Below are positions 46,228-54,583 of a stretch of DNA of 64,000 nucleotides, in pieces. The stretch covers positions 1,550,001 through 1,614,000 of the forward strand of contig NZ_CP128647.1 of assembly GCF_030644205.1 (NCBI RefSeq), in the 5' to 3' direction. The DNA is from Mogibacterium neglectum (GTDB taxonomy: Bacteria; Bacillota; Clostridia; Peptostreptococcales; Anaerovoracaceae). Below the pieces are notes generated by a model. The model was given only the letters and a program-made list of their open reading frames with translations. It had not been told where the DNA came from and made no database searches. Every line of letters starts with the position of its first letter. Within the stretch, counting starts at the first letter, position 1. The position numbers and the translations under genes were made by a program.

Positions 46228-46848
46228 TTATAGTTCCGAAATTTTATCGTGTACGGTATATATGATCATCCCACCGGTCGGTTTACAACCAGTGTTCCAA
46301 AGTCCCTTGAGATCAAGCCATTTATAGCCGCTGTATGTCACAGCCTTAACCTTAAGCCCCTCCTGTGTCTCATCATATCCATTTACAATATACCAATGCC
46401 ATACATAGTCGCTGAAGCGTGTATCATTGTGCCTAAGTGTTAAAAACGGGATAGGTAGTCCTGAATCTATCTGTTCCTTCACTTTTTCTGCTGCCTCCTC
46501 GTAAGTATGGTCTCCAGAGAATTCACCCACATCCACTCGGTATTCGCCAGCATCTCGAAGATATTTTACATACCCATTTATATAAATAGATAGTTTGTTA
46601 ATACCAGTAAGTCTTGGCCATAGGTAGTCTTCCATCATATGCGCGAAGTCTACATACTCTTCTCGCTTAACATCATCAGAGTTAAATGGATATAGCTTCG
46701 TGAATCCAAGCTCGCGCGCAAAATATAAACTGCTCTCACATGCAGTCTCCGCACCGCAGCCACCTATTCGCAGCCACAATGTACGAAACCAGTCCTGGTT
46801 ACCTCCATACGATTCACCTATGTAATGGTGATTTAACTCTCTCTTCAT
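46228..46848 (-). CDS. Putative papain-like/C39-like cysteine peptidase fold protein
   Basis: 206 residues, not secreted by sequence. RIGGCGAETACESSLYFARE resembles the catalytic-Cys helix of C39-like peptidases (GCG-A/T pattern, Cys31). A histidine before a hydrophobic strand and glycine (HWYIVNGYDE) fits the second catalytic residue. The family is seen in Firmicutes as hypothetical proteins. Peptidase activity is inference. Convergent with the Gx-family gene. Confidence 0.5.
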   Translation of the reverse strand: MKRELNHHYIGESYGGNQDWFRTLWLRIGGCGAETACESSLYFARELGFTKLYPFNSDDVKREEYVDFAHMMEDYLWPRLTGINKLSIYINGYVKYLRDAGEYRVDVGEFSGDHTYEEAAEKVKEQIDSGLPIPFLTLRHNDTRFSDYVWHWYIVNGYDETQEGLKVKAVTYSGYKWLDLKGLWNTGCKPTGGMIIYTVHDKISEL

Positions 46849-46883
46849 CCTAATATATCCCTATACCTATAACTAAAAACAAA

Positions 46884-46905
46884 AGCAGGGCAATCACACC
46901 CTGCT
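46884..46905 (-). terminator. Intrinsic terminator of the DUF1858 gene
   Basis: AGCAGGG/CCCTGCT 7-bp stem followed on the minus strand by TTTGTTTTT. Confidence 0.8.
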
Positions 46906-46944
46906 ATATAACGAAATCTAATCCATATATGGAATGTATGTATC

Positions 46945-47145
46945 TTATGCGTCAATTGCAGCATTAAGAGCATTAACCAGGTGGTCTCCATCAAGTCCGT
47001 GAACCTGAGCAGCCTGTCCAATCGACTCTCCCTGGGAAGCAGGGCAACCGATGCACATCATTCCGTTCTGGAAGAATACCTGAATTAGATCTGGATGTTC
47101 ATTGATAACATCACCGATAATCATATCCTTTGTAATCTTAGCCAT
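46945..47145 (-). CDS. DUF1858 (hybrid-cluster-associated redox disulfide) domain protein
   Basis: 66 residues covering one DUF1858 domain: DMIIGDVINEHPDLIQVFF then NGMMCIGCPASQGESI with a CxxC pair near residues 31-34. Such proteins are predicted redox or metal-binding adaptors; the reaction is unknown. Single gene with its own terminator. Confidence 0.9.
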   Translation of the reverse strand: MAKITKDMIIGDVINEHPDLIQVFFQNGMMCIGCPASQGESIGQAAQVHGLDGDHLVNALNAAIDA

Positions 47146-47270
47146 TTATCTTTCATCCCCTTTCCGAATGTCATTTCTATATTTCTATTGCAACAGTAAC
47201 ATTTTGAAGTTATAAAATCAATAGCATGAAAGTATCTTTTTAAATTCCTACTTATTCACTCGGAATTCAC

Positions 47271-47298
47271 TTTACATGTTGGTTTTTAGTGCTATAAT
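47271..47298 (+). promoter_or_regulatory. Promoter of the DUF2156-GNAT pair
   Basis: TTTACA, 16 bp, TATAAT with an extended TGC before the -10. It lies about 63 bp upstream of the start codon. Confidence 0.7.
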
Positions 47299-47361
47299 GA
47301 GATGTTAATTTTGTAAAATAGAATCGTATACTTTGATTAAGAAATTAAAAGGGAGAGACTA

Positions 47362-48249
47362 ATGCTAGAATTTAGACCTGTCAGGTTAGATGACCAGGAC
47401 TTTGCAAAGACCGTAATCTGTTCGAGCGGATGTCATGGTGCCGACTACAGTTTTGCAAATTTATATATCTGGAGGCACGCATACGAGCCAGAAATCGCTT
47501 TTATCGGCGAGCGTATGATCATAAGAATGCCTAAGTTTGGATACATCTTCGCATATCCTAAGGGAAGCGGTGATGTTGAACCAATTATTGAGGAACTGCT
47601 AGAAGACGCACATTCGCGTGGGCAGAAATTGATAATGCGTGGTCTCACACCTAAAACCCTTGAAGAGTTTGAACCTGTATACGGCGATCAATTCACAATA
47701 GAGGAAAATCGTGAAGATGCTGACTACATATACACAGTTGAGAAGCTGCGTGACCTTAAGGGGCGTAAGCTTTCGTCAAAGCGCAATCACATCAAGCATT
47801 TTGAGAGAAACGGTGAATGGGAGTTCAAGCTCATCGAGAACGGATCAGATATAGATTCCGCAAGAGCATTCGTCTCTGAATTCTACAAGGAGAAAGGCGA
47901 TCCTGACCTTGTCAAAGAAGCGGATGCTATCGAGCAGATGTTCGAAAATTATGAAGAGCTTGGTTTCTTTGGCGGAATTCTGTACCAAAACGGAGAGCCT
48001 GTTGCATTCACTGCTGCTACTCAGCTTGATCAACTCACCATGGACGTCCATTTTGAAAAGGCACTACCAGGTGTTGAAGGTGCGTATACTATGATCAATC
48101 GTGAATTCGTAAAGGCTATTTCCGAGAAGTTCCCTGATGTAGAATACATCAACCGAGAGGAAGACATGGGTCTTGAAGGCCTTAGGAAAGCCAAGGAAAG
48201 CTATCACCCAGATGTCTTGCTTATGAAATACACTGCTTATGAAAAATAA
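47362..48249 (+). CDS. DUF2156 domain protein (GNAT-like fold)
   Basis: 295 residues matching the DUF2156 family, which has two GNAT-like halves and is related to the C-terminal catalytic domain of phosphatidylglycerol lysyltransferase. YIYTVEKLRDLKGRKLSSKR and the late YINREEDMGLEGLRKAKESY are typical. It is cytoplasmic, with no membrane domain, so lipid lysylation is unlikely. Substrate unknown. Overlaps the next gene by 11 bp. Confidence 0.87.
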   Translation: MLEFRPVRLDDQDFAKTVICSSGCHGADYSFANLYIWRHAYEPEIAFIGERMIIRMPKFGYIFAYPKGSGDVEPIIEELLEDAHSRGQKLIMRGLTPKTLEEFEPVYGDQFTIEENREDADYIYTVEKLRDLKGRKLSSKRNHIKHFERNGEWEFKLIENGSDIDSARAFVSEFYKEKGDPDLVKEADAIEQMFENYEELGFFGGILYQNGEPVAFTAATQLDQLTMDVHFEKALPGVEGAYTMINREFVKAISEKFPDVEYINREEDMGLEGLRKAKESYHPDVLLMKYTAYEK

Positions 48250-49207
48250 CTATATAATAAGACCGAGGGAGGATTCAGACCTCGCGAGTTTTATCTCACT
48301 TCGCAGCAAAGTATTCGGAGATGATGAAGGGTTTATCGAATTCTTTGACGATTGCTTCCGTGATGACTATCTCGACTTCTTAATTATCGAAGAGCAAGGT
48401 GATGGCGCGGTGCTTCAAGCAGCGCTCACTCAGTTTGACATGGGAAGGTTAGTCATCCCCACAGGCAAAAAATCAGAAATAGCTGGAAAATCAATAGAGA
48501 TGAGTTATGCGATATGCACTGACCCTGCCGCACGAGGCAAAGGTTACGGTTCACACATAACTGTGTATGCAAGAGAAATTGCTGAGAGTAGCAGGAAACT
48601 ATCCATGCTCTCCCCAGCTGAACCGAGCCTAATAAAGTTTTATGAACCGCTGGAGTATAAGAAGTTCATGTATGCCGAGCAAGGTTTTATCCATGTGTCT
48701 GAGCAGGATAATTTTGAGTTCTTACAGCTTCAATTTAAAATCATAACACCGCAGGAATATAATAATTATAGAGAAAAGATTCTGGCGAATCGCGTCCACA
48801 TCAAGCTTTCAGACGGGGCTCTGAGGTTTGTAGCAGGGCTGGTGGAGGCAGATGTTTCGGGCTCTGCGCCTGCTGAGGATGACGGTTCTGGGCTTATGCT
48901 GATTTCTGATGGCGCAGAGCCTTTGGCTATCGCAGCGTGTGAGACCGCAGGGCCGGGCTCTCTCTCTGTGTCCGAACTCCTCACCTTCAGTGAAGATGGT
49001 GGCCACAAGGAGCTCGGGCTTGCAATCGCGAAGGCACTCGCAGCTAGATGCGGCGCTCAGCGCTGTGACTACATGATGCCTAGCAGGGCTGGAAGTGAAT
49101 CGTCCGCTCCTCTGGGTATGATTTCAGCTAGCTACAAGGAACTAGCTGAGGTATATAGCCCCGAACATGGCGAATGCCCTCCTTATATGGGCTTCACCTT
49201 CGGTTAG
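48239..49207 (+). CDS. GNAT family acetyltransferase with extra C-terminal domain
   Basis: 322 residues. The N-terminal GNAT domain (about 1-150) has acetyl-CoA motif CTDPAARGKGYGSHITVYA. The second half is of unknown type, perhaps a degenerate second GNAT or SCP2-like domain. DNA from about 48,810 to 49,110 is visibly richer in G and C than the rest of the gene. Overlaps the DUF2156 gene by 11 bp; no terminator was recognised after it. Confidence 0.8.
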   Translation: MKNNYIIRPREDSDLASFISLRSKVFGDDEGFIEFFDDCFRDDYLDFLIIEEQGDGAVLQAALTQFDMGRLVIPTGKKSEIAGKSIEMSYAICTDPAARGKGYGSHITVYAREIAESSRKLSMLSPAEPSLIKFYEPLEYKKFMYAEQGFIHVSEQDNFEFLQLQFKIITPQEYNNYREKILANRVHIKLSDGALRFVAGLVEADVSGSAPAEDDGSGLMLISDGAEPLAIAACETAGPGSLSVSELLTFSEDGGHKELGLAIAKALAARCGAQRCDYMMPSRAGSESSAPLGMISASYKELAEVYSPEHGECPPYMGFTFG

Positions 49208-49368
49208 CACTCAATCATTTATAAAGCCTAATCTTCGGACTGCAGATACGATTTCGTATTTCAACATCTGGTTTCAAATTGCGCAAATCTTCTCGATAGA
49301 CAGTGTGCGATTGAGATTCATATTCCATATTATCGGCTTGATGTCAGCACCTCCTTACGATCAGTCGG

Positions 49369-49776
49369 TTATTCCCTGATCATCACAGTTCGATAATCGG
49401 GATCCATGTATTCGTAGCCGAAGGTTCTAAATACAGATTCATATTTCTTATTAGTCATTGCAAGAACTCTACTATCGTTAGGTGCTACAGCGAGAAGGAA
49501 ATCATCTATCTCCTTGTACAGTTGCACATCGACACCACTATCTTCATAAGCTGGGTCTACCATCACATCGGTAATAAGGAAATACATCGCCCCATCTCCC
49601 GACACCCTGCCAAAAGCAACAAGCTCACCATCCACATAAAGACCCGCCATAAATAGACCGTCCCTCAGCGCTTTGATGACAGTCTTCGGGCTGCGTTTAC
49701 GCTCCCCACACTTATTCATTAATTTAATCAGCTCTGTAGGGAGCGTTCTATTTATACGAATCTCTGCCTTAATCAT
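49369..49776 (-). CDS. Small GNAT-like acetyltransferase
   Basis: 135 residues. LFMAGLYVDGELVAFGRVSGD, ITDVMVDPAYEDSGVDVQL and the C-terminal FGYEYMDPDYRT fit the YitI/ElaA-like small GNAT proteins. The acetyl-CoA loop reads YEDSGVDVQL rather than RxxGxG, so the site is degenerate and activity is not certain. Confidence 0.75.
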   Translation of the reverse strand: MIKAEIRINRTLPTELIKLMNKCGERKRSPKTVIKALRDGLFMAGLYVDGELVAFGRVSGDGAMYFLITDVMVDPAYEDSGVDVQLYKEIDDFLLAVAPNDSRVLAMTNKKYESVFRTFGYEYMDPDYRTVMIRE

Positions 49777-49881
49777 ATTACAATTCCCAATTATTGTATC
49801 GAAACATCATCTGAAGCCTATTGCATAACGCAACAGCTCATAATATAGATTATTGATTAGATTGCTCATCTAAAGGCGATA

Positions 49882-50406
49882 TTACTTGACCTTGAAAGCA
49901 TCCTCAACTACTTCTTCAGCTAGTTCTTCAACCTCTTCTTCTACTGCTACTTCTCCAAGCTTTGCTGACTCTACTGCAGCCTCAGCCTTTGCAGTTTCCT
50001 TAGCGACCTTTTTAGCCTCCTTAACTGCCTTAGCTTCTGCAGTCTTTGCAGCCTTATCAGCCTTTACTTCTGCAGCCTTTGCTTCTTTCTCTGCCTTTTT
50101 TACTGCTAGAATCTGTAGTTCTTCCTGGCTGAGGTAGTTATCAGGATTTAGCTTTCTAACCTCATGCAGAACTGTAGCTGCTGCAAATAGAAGGACAGCA
50201 AATGCGATGTATGACAAGCTCTGATTTAGGATATAAGAAAGGGCATCTCCGAAGTGCTCTCCAATTGATGATCCATATGTCTTGAAGTAATTTCTGAGGT
50301 ATGTGATCGAATTGAAAATTGCATATAGCGCATATACTGAAACGATTCCAGTGCATACGTAAAGTCCAATAATAACCTTTGATGTCTTAAGTTTCTTGTT
50401 GTTCAT
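49882..50406 (-). CDS. Two-span membrane protein with Lys/Ala/Glu-rich C-terminus
   Basis: 174 residues. Membrane helices lie at about 12-32 and 62-82. From residue 95 a long Ala/Lys/Glu-rich stretch with repeats such as KAAEVKADKAAKTAEAKAVK looks like an extended cytoplasmic helix or coiled coil, ending in a highly acidic tail. No family recognised. Single gene with AAAGG before the ATG. Confidence 0.75.
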   Translation of the reverse strand: MNNKKLKTSKVIIGLYVCTGIVSVYALYAIFNSITYLRNYFKTYGSSIGEHFGDALSYILNQSLSYIAFAVLLFAAATVLHEVRKLNPDNYLSQEELQILAVKKAEKEAKAAEVKADKAAKTAEAKAVKEAKKVAKETAKAEAAVESAKLGEVAVEEEVEELAEEVVEDAFKVK

Positions 50407-50531
50407 GATTCCAACCTTTCCTTAAATAAAATTTATAAAATGTTTACTAATCCTTTGAAATATAACATATCCGTCCATATAATATCATGAATTCCTCGTG
50501 GTTGTTATGTGAACGCTTATCACGAATGATA

Positions 50532-51221
50532 TCACTGCTGAATATCCCAATTAACCGTAGGTATTCCGTGCCTCTCGAGGAAATCGTTAGCACGAGAGAA
50601 GTATTTGCCTCCGAAAAACCCCCTATATGCGGAAAGCGGACTAGGATGCGCACCCGCTATTACAAGATGTTGTTTATTCGTGATGAGTGGCAACTTAGAC
50701 TTGGCATTAGATCCCCATAATATAAATACCAGGGGTTTCTCGCGTTCATTTAACTTTCTTATAACCGCATCCGTCAGCTGTTCCCATCCCTTTCCGCGAT
50801 GAGAATTAGCCTCGTGTTCCCTGACCGTGAGAACTGTGTTGAGAAGCAATACCCCAGACCGAGCCCACGGAATCAAACAGCCGTTATCAATAGGCGGCGG
50901 AGCAATCCCTAGGTCAGAGTTTATCTCTTTAAAAATATTTACCAGCGAGGGTGGCTGTTTCACGCCCTTCTGAACCGAGAAAGCCATGCCGTGGGCTTGT
51001 CCTTTTTCATGGTAAGGATCCTGTCCCAGAAGCAGCACCTTTACTTCGTTATACGGAGTGTACCTGAAAGCTGTAAATATTTCATCACGCGGTGGAAATA
51101 TTGTATGTGCCACATATTCTTCGTCGAGGAATCTCTCGAGCTCGTTATAATATGGTTTCTCCCTCTCTTCGGCAAGTATGGTGTCCCATTCATTTCCAAT
51201 TTTTAGTCCGTCTGCACTCAT
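50532..51221 (-). CDS. ung: Uracil-DNA glycosylase, family 1
   Basis: Removes uracil from DNA in base-excision repair. The water-activating Asp is in LLGQDPYHEKGQAHG and the catalytic His in GAHPSPLSAYRGFFGGKYFS. The length of about 229 is normal. An ATG five codons upstream is open, but AGGAGG precedes the ATG at 51221; spacing is short. It lies a few bases past the PAP2 gene, probably in the same unit. Confidence 0.96.
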   Translation of the reverse strand: MSADGLKIGNEWDTILAEEREKPYYNELERFLDEEYVAHTIFPPRDEIFTAFRYTPYNEVKVLLLGQDPYHEKGQAHGMAFSVQKGVKQPPSLVNIFKEINSDLGIAPPPIDNGCLIPWARSGVLLLNTVLTVREHEANSHRGKGWEQLTDAVIRKLNEREKPLVFILWGSNAKSKLPLITNKQHLVIAGAHPSPLSAYRGFFGGKYFSRANDFLERHGIPTVNWDIQQ

Positions 51222-51244
51222 AAAGCCTCCTGCCATAATACTAG

Positions 51245-51808
51245 CTACTTCCTTCTATGCTTTGCCGGATGTAGCGCTTCCTGCCTTGCATCATACACTT
51301 TATATACTAGCCACGCCATGAGCGAACCTATAATCGCTCCTGTCACTATATCTCCAGGATAGTGAACTCCTACATAGAGTCTCGAAAGTGCAATCAAGAG
51401 CGCTAGCAAGAGTGCTGGGATTCCGTATTTCTTAGGACCATTCAGATATATACACATAGCTGCAGCAAACGAACTGGCCGAATGGCCTGAAGGGAAAGAC
51501 GCATCATGTTGCTTACCAATAAGCCGCTGAACATTATCAAACATCTCGTATGGCCTAGTTCTATCGATTAAATCTTTAAGAAGCAGATTGTTTACAAGAT
51601 ATGTCAACACCAGCGATGCGAACATCAGTAGTCCATACTTTCTGGTGCGCTTAAAAAACATAAGTAGTATTGCAATAACTATCCACATAATGCCGACATC
51701 TCCCAGGTGAGTGAAGACCTTAACTATAGGTGTCAATGAATCATGGACTGTAAGGTGCTGAAACTTTATGAGTAGCGAACCGTCGAAATTTCGAATAGTC
51801 TCTAACAT
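51245..51808 (-). CDS. PAP2-family membrane phosphatase
   Basis: 187 residues, about five membrane helices. The three acid-phosphatase motifs are intact: KDLIDRTRP, PSGHSASSF and SRLYVGVHYPGD. Likely an undecaprenyl-diphosphate or phosphatidate phosphatase acting at the outer face. It sits in an apparent alr-PAP2-ung unit, which hints at cell-wall lipid recycling without proving it. Confidence 0.9.
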   Translation of the reverse strand: MLETIRNFDGSLLIKFQHLTVHDSLTPIVKVFTHLGDVGIMWIVIAILLMFFKRTRKYGLLMFASLVLTYLVNNLLLKDLIDRTRPYEMFDNVQRLIGKQHDASFPSGHSASSFAAAMCIYLNGPKKYGIPALLLALLIALSRLYVGVHYPGDIVTGAIIGSLMAWLVYKVYDARQEALHPAKHRRK

Positions 51809-51837
51809 TTAAAACTCCAATCTACTGTACTCCTAGT

Positions 51838-53010
51838 TTAGATGAGGGTATCGTCATCATCTGCAGCATAAATATATATCTTGTGTAACCTCATGCCAAA
51901 ATCGCACAGAATCTCATAGTTGATAGTTCCAATCTTGCCAGCGAGCTCTTCAGCCGAGATTTCATCATCTAGAGAACGTCCCATGATTACGACTTCATCT
52001 CCTGCTGCGACATCTGGTACATCAGTCACATCTATCATGCACTGATCCATGCAAATGCTTCCTACGACTGGAACTCGATGCCCATGCACAAGAACCTCTG
52101 CCTTTCCGGTGAGAGTCCTCGAATAACCGTCTGCGTAGCCGATAGAAATTGTCGCAATCTTGCTCTCTCTCTCCGATACAAACTTTCTACCGTAACTAAT
52201 TGACGTCCCTGCTGGCACTGTTTTAATGTGGATAATATATGCTTTTACAGACATAACTGGCTTTAAATCCAGTCTCGTCTTATCCACCTCTTCAGACGGA
52301 TAACATCCGTAGAGAATTATCCCAGGTCTGACTGCATCGAAATGGGTCTTTGGGTAGTTCATAATAGCAGCGCTATTAGCGATACACAGCATTGGAACAT
52401 TGATGCCACAGCCTGCGAGTTCCTCATAGAAGTCATTAAACAGTGAAAGCTGCTTGTTCGTATACGTTGAATCAGCTTCATCAGAAGTCGCAAAGTGCGA
52501 AACCATACCGTTGATGCGAAGTCCCTCAAGCTCGTCGATCTCTTCAATTTCAGTTCTCGCAAATTCCTTTTCCAGCGGTGTCTCTATCCTATATCCAATC
52601 CTACCCATACCAGAGTCAATAGCGATGAAACAGTCTATTATCGCACCTTTATTTACCGCAATTTCGGATTTTTTCTTAGCTCTATCCAGACTTCCGACAA
52701 CAATCGTAAGATCCTGCTCTATTATTATGTCGGTGCAATCCTCTGGGACTAACCCTAGGATGAGTATGCTCTCGTCAAATCCAGCCTCGCGTAGCTCGAG
52801 TGCTTCCTCAATTGTTGCAACCGCAAAACGTCTAACTCCATTATCACGAAGTACTTTCGCACAGCGCACACTGCCGTGTCCGTAAGCATCTGCCTTCACG
52901 ACACCTATTATCTCATTGTTGCCGACTACTCTTTTGATTTCTTTGATATTGTGGTCTAGCGCCGATAAGTCGATTTCTACCCATGTCTGGCGCATTGATT
53001 CCTTATACAT
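51838..53010 (-). CDS. alr: Alanine racemase
   Basis: PLP enzyme making D-alanine for peptidoglycan. 390 residues. PLP lysine is Lys39 in VVKADAYGHG. The second base is in SISYGRKF, with the C-terminal barrel-to-beta domain ending around YEILCDFGMRLHKIY. GGGG lies five bases before the ATG at 53010. First gene of an alr-PAP2-ung set. Confidence 0.96.
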   Translation of the reverse strand: MYKESMRQTWVEIDLSALDHNIKEIKRVVGNNEIIGVVKADAYGHGSVRCAKVLRDNGVRRFAVATIEEALELREAGFDESILILGLVPEDCTDIIIEQDLTIVVGSLDRAKKKSEIAVNKGAIIDCFIAIDSGMGRIGYRIETPLEKEFARTEIEEIDELEGLRINGMVSHFATSDEADSTYTNKQLSLFNDFYEELAGCGINVPMLCIANSAAIMNYPKTHFDAVRPGIILYGCYPSEEVDKTRLDLKPVMSVKAYIIHIKTVPAGTSISYGRKFVSERESKIATISIGYADGYSRTLTGKAEVLVHGHRVPVVGSICMDQCMIDVTDVPDVAAGDEVVIMGRSLDDEISAEELAGKIGTINYEILCDFGMRLHKIYIYAADDDDTLI

Positions 53011-53030
53011 TTTTACCCCTTTAAGTATTT

Positions 53031-53059
53031 AGTTCCTGACAGCTAGGCCGTCAGGAACT
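53031..53059. promoter_or_regulatory. 10-bp inverted repeat between purA and alr
   Basis: AGTTCCTGAC and GTCAGGAACT flank a 9-base centre, 21 bp upstream of alr. No T-run follows on either strand, so it looks more like a leader hairpin or operator than an intrinsic terminator. Confidence 0.45.
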
Positions 53060-53149
53060 GTCTCTGTCAGTAGGTTATACATTATAAACTGCATCGCCTC
53101 ATGCAAAATGAAGGTTATTCCTTACAAATTGCCGTCGCATCCTCGCAAA

Positions 53150-54427
53150 TTATCGGATTATTAGCTCTTCGCGCGCTGGTCCGTTTGAAACCATAGATAC
53201 GCGAACTCCAACTTCCTTTTCAATCCTCTCGATATAAGCCTTGCACTCACTTGGCAGATTATTGTAGTTCTTGATTCCCCTGATGTCTGTCTTCCATCCT
53301 GGAAGAGTCTCATAAACCGGCTTAGCCTTCTCAAGCAGCGGCGTGTTAGGAAAGTCCTTAGTCACCTCTCCATCAATCTCATATCCTACACAGATCTTAA
53401 GCTCATCCAGATAGCCAAGAACATCAACAACTGTAACTGCAACCTCCGTGGCACCCTGCATCATGCAGCCATATCTGGTAGCAACAGCATCAAACCAGCC
53501 GACTCTTCTAGGTCTACCTGTAGTTACGCCGAATTCACCACCATCTCCGCCACGCCTACGAAGCTCATCTGCCTCATCTCCGAACAGCTCGCTTACAAAA
53601 GCCCCTGCTCCAACCGCAGAAGAGTAAGCCTTTACAACTGTAACTATCCTCTCAATTGCATATGGTGGAAGTCCAGCGCCGATAGAACCGAAGCCTGCGA
53701 GTGTCGACGATGATGTTACCATCGGATAAATGCCGTGGTCTGTATCCTTTAGTGCTCCAAGCTGACCTTCTAAGAGAATATTTTTACCCGCATGTAGCGC
53801 ATCGTTTAGCACCTGTGAAGTATGAGCAACGTATGGTCTAAGCAGCTCCGCATACTCCATCAGCTCATCGTAGATGTCTTCCGCCTTAATCAAGGGCTTG
53901 TGATACAGGTTCTCGAATAGAACATTCTTGATAGTACACACGTTCTCAATTCTCTCCATCAGGGCTTCCTTATCCGCATAGAGATCTGCAACCTGAAAAC
54001 CAATCTTGGCATACTTATCGGAGAAGCACGGTGCTATTCCAGCCTTGGTAGAGCCAAATGAGTGCCCTGCAAGTCTTTCCTCTTCATAAGCGTCAAGCGC
54101 CATGTGATATGACATTACTAGCTGTGCTCTATCTGAAATGATAATTTTGCCATGCGGAACGCCCGCTTCCTCAATGGATGCAAGTTCTTCAATGAACTTT
54201 CTGGCGTTGACAGCCACTCCATTTCCGAGAACACTTACAGCTTCTTTGTTAAAAATGCCTGATGGCATGAGGTGAAGACCGAATTTACCAAACTCATTCT
54301 TGATAGTGTGGCCCGCGTTACTTCCACCCTGAAATCTCACGATATAATCGGATTCCTGTGCGAGTACGTCTGTGATTTTACCCTTACCTTCATCGCCCCA
54401 ATTAGCACCTACAACCGCTGTAATCAT
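53150..54427 (-). CDS. purA: Adenylosuccinate synthetase
   Basis: IMP + aspartate + GTP to adenylosuccinate. 425 residues from MITAVVGANWGDEGKGKITD, with AAGGAGG five bases before the ATG; 22 further in-frame codons upstream are not coding-like. QFQGGSNAGHT-type (RFQGGSNAGHTI) and the GTP-binding C-terminus are present. It is separated from the other pur genes. Confidence 0.97.
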   Translation of the reverse strand: MITAVVGANWGDEGKGKITDVLAQESDYIVRFQGGSNAGHTIKNEFGKFGLHLMPSGIFNKEAVSVLGNGVAVNARKFIEELASIEEAGVPHGKIIISDRAQLVMSYHMALDAYEEERLAGHSFGSTKAGIAPCFSDKYAKIGFQVADLYADKEALMERIENVCTIKNVLFENLYHKPLIKAEDIYDELMEYAELLRPYVAHTSQVLNDALHAGKNILLEGQLGALKDTDHGIYPMVTSSSTLAGFGSIGAGLPPYAIERIVTVVKAYSSAVGAGAFVSELFGDEADELRRRGGDGGEFGVTTGRPRRVGWFDAVATRYGCMMQGATEVAVTVVDVLGYLDELKICVGYEIDGEVTKDFPNTPLLEKAKPVYETLPGWKTDIRGIKNYNNLPSECKAYIERIEKEVGVRVSMVSNGPAREELIIR

Positions 54428-54583
54428 AAAAACCTCCTTGTGCATTGCGCCACCGCACCTCTGCCACGACTTTATGACCCCGTCGATTCGCATCGCAAAC
54501 CGACCTTCTGTAAAGCCTTGCTATAAATCCCTCCCCCCGCACTAATAGTGCTTGAGGATTATTAAATATGAATTAAATACACC

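Noticed and set aside
49886-50137. Ser/Ala-rich plus-strand frame
   Set aside because: It is the antisense of the Lys/Ala/Glu-rich tail of the 49882-50406 protein.
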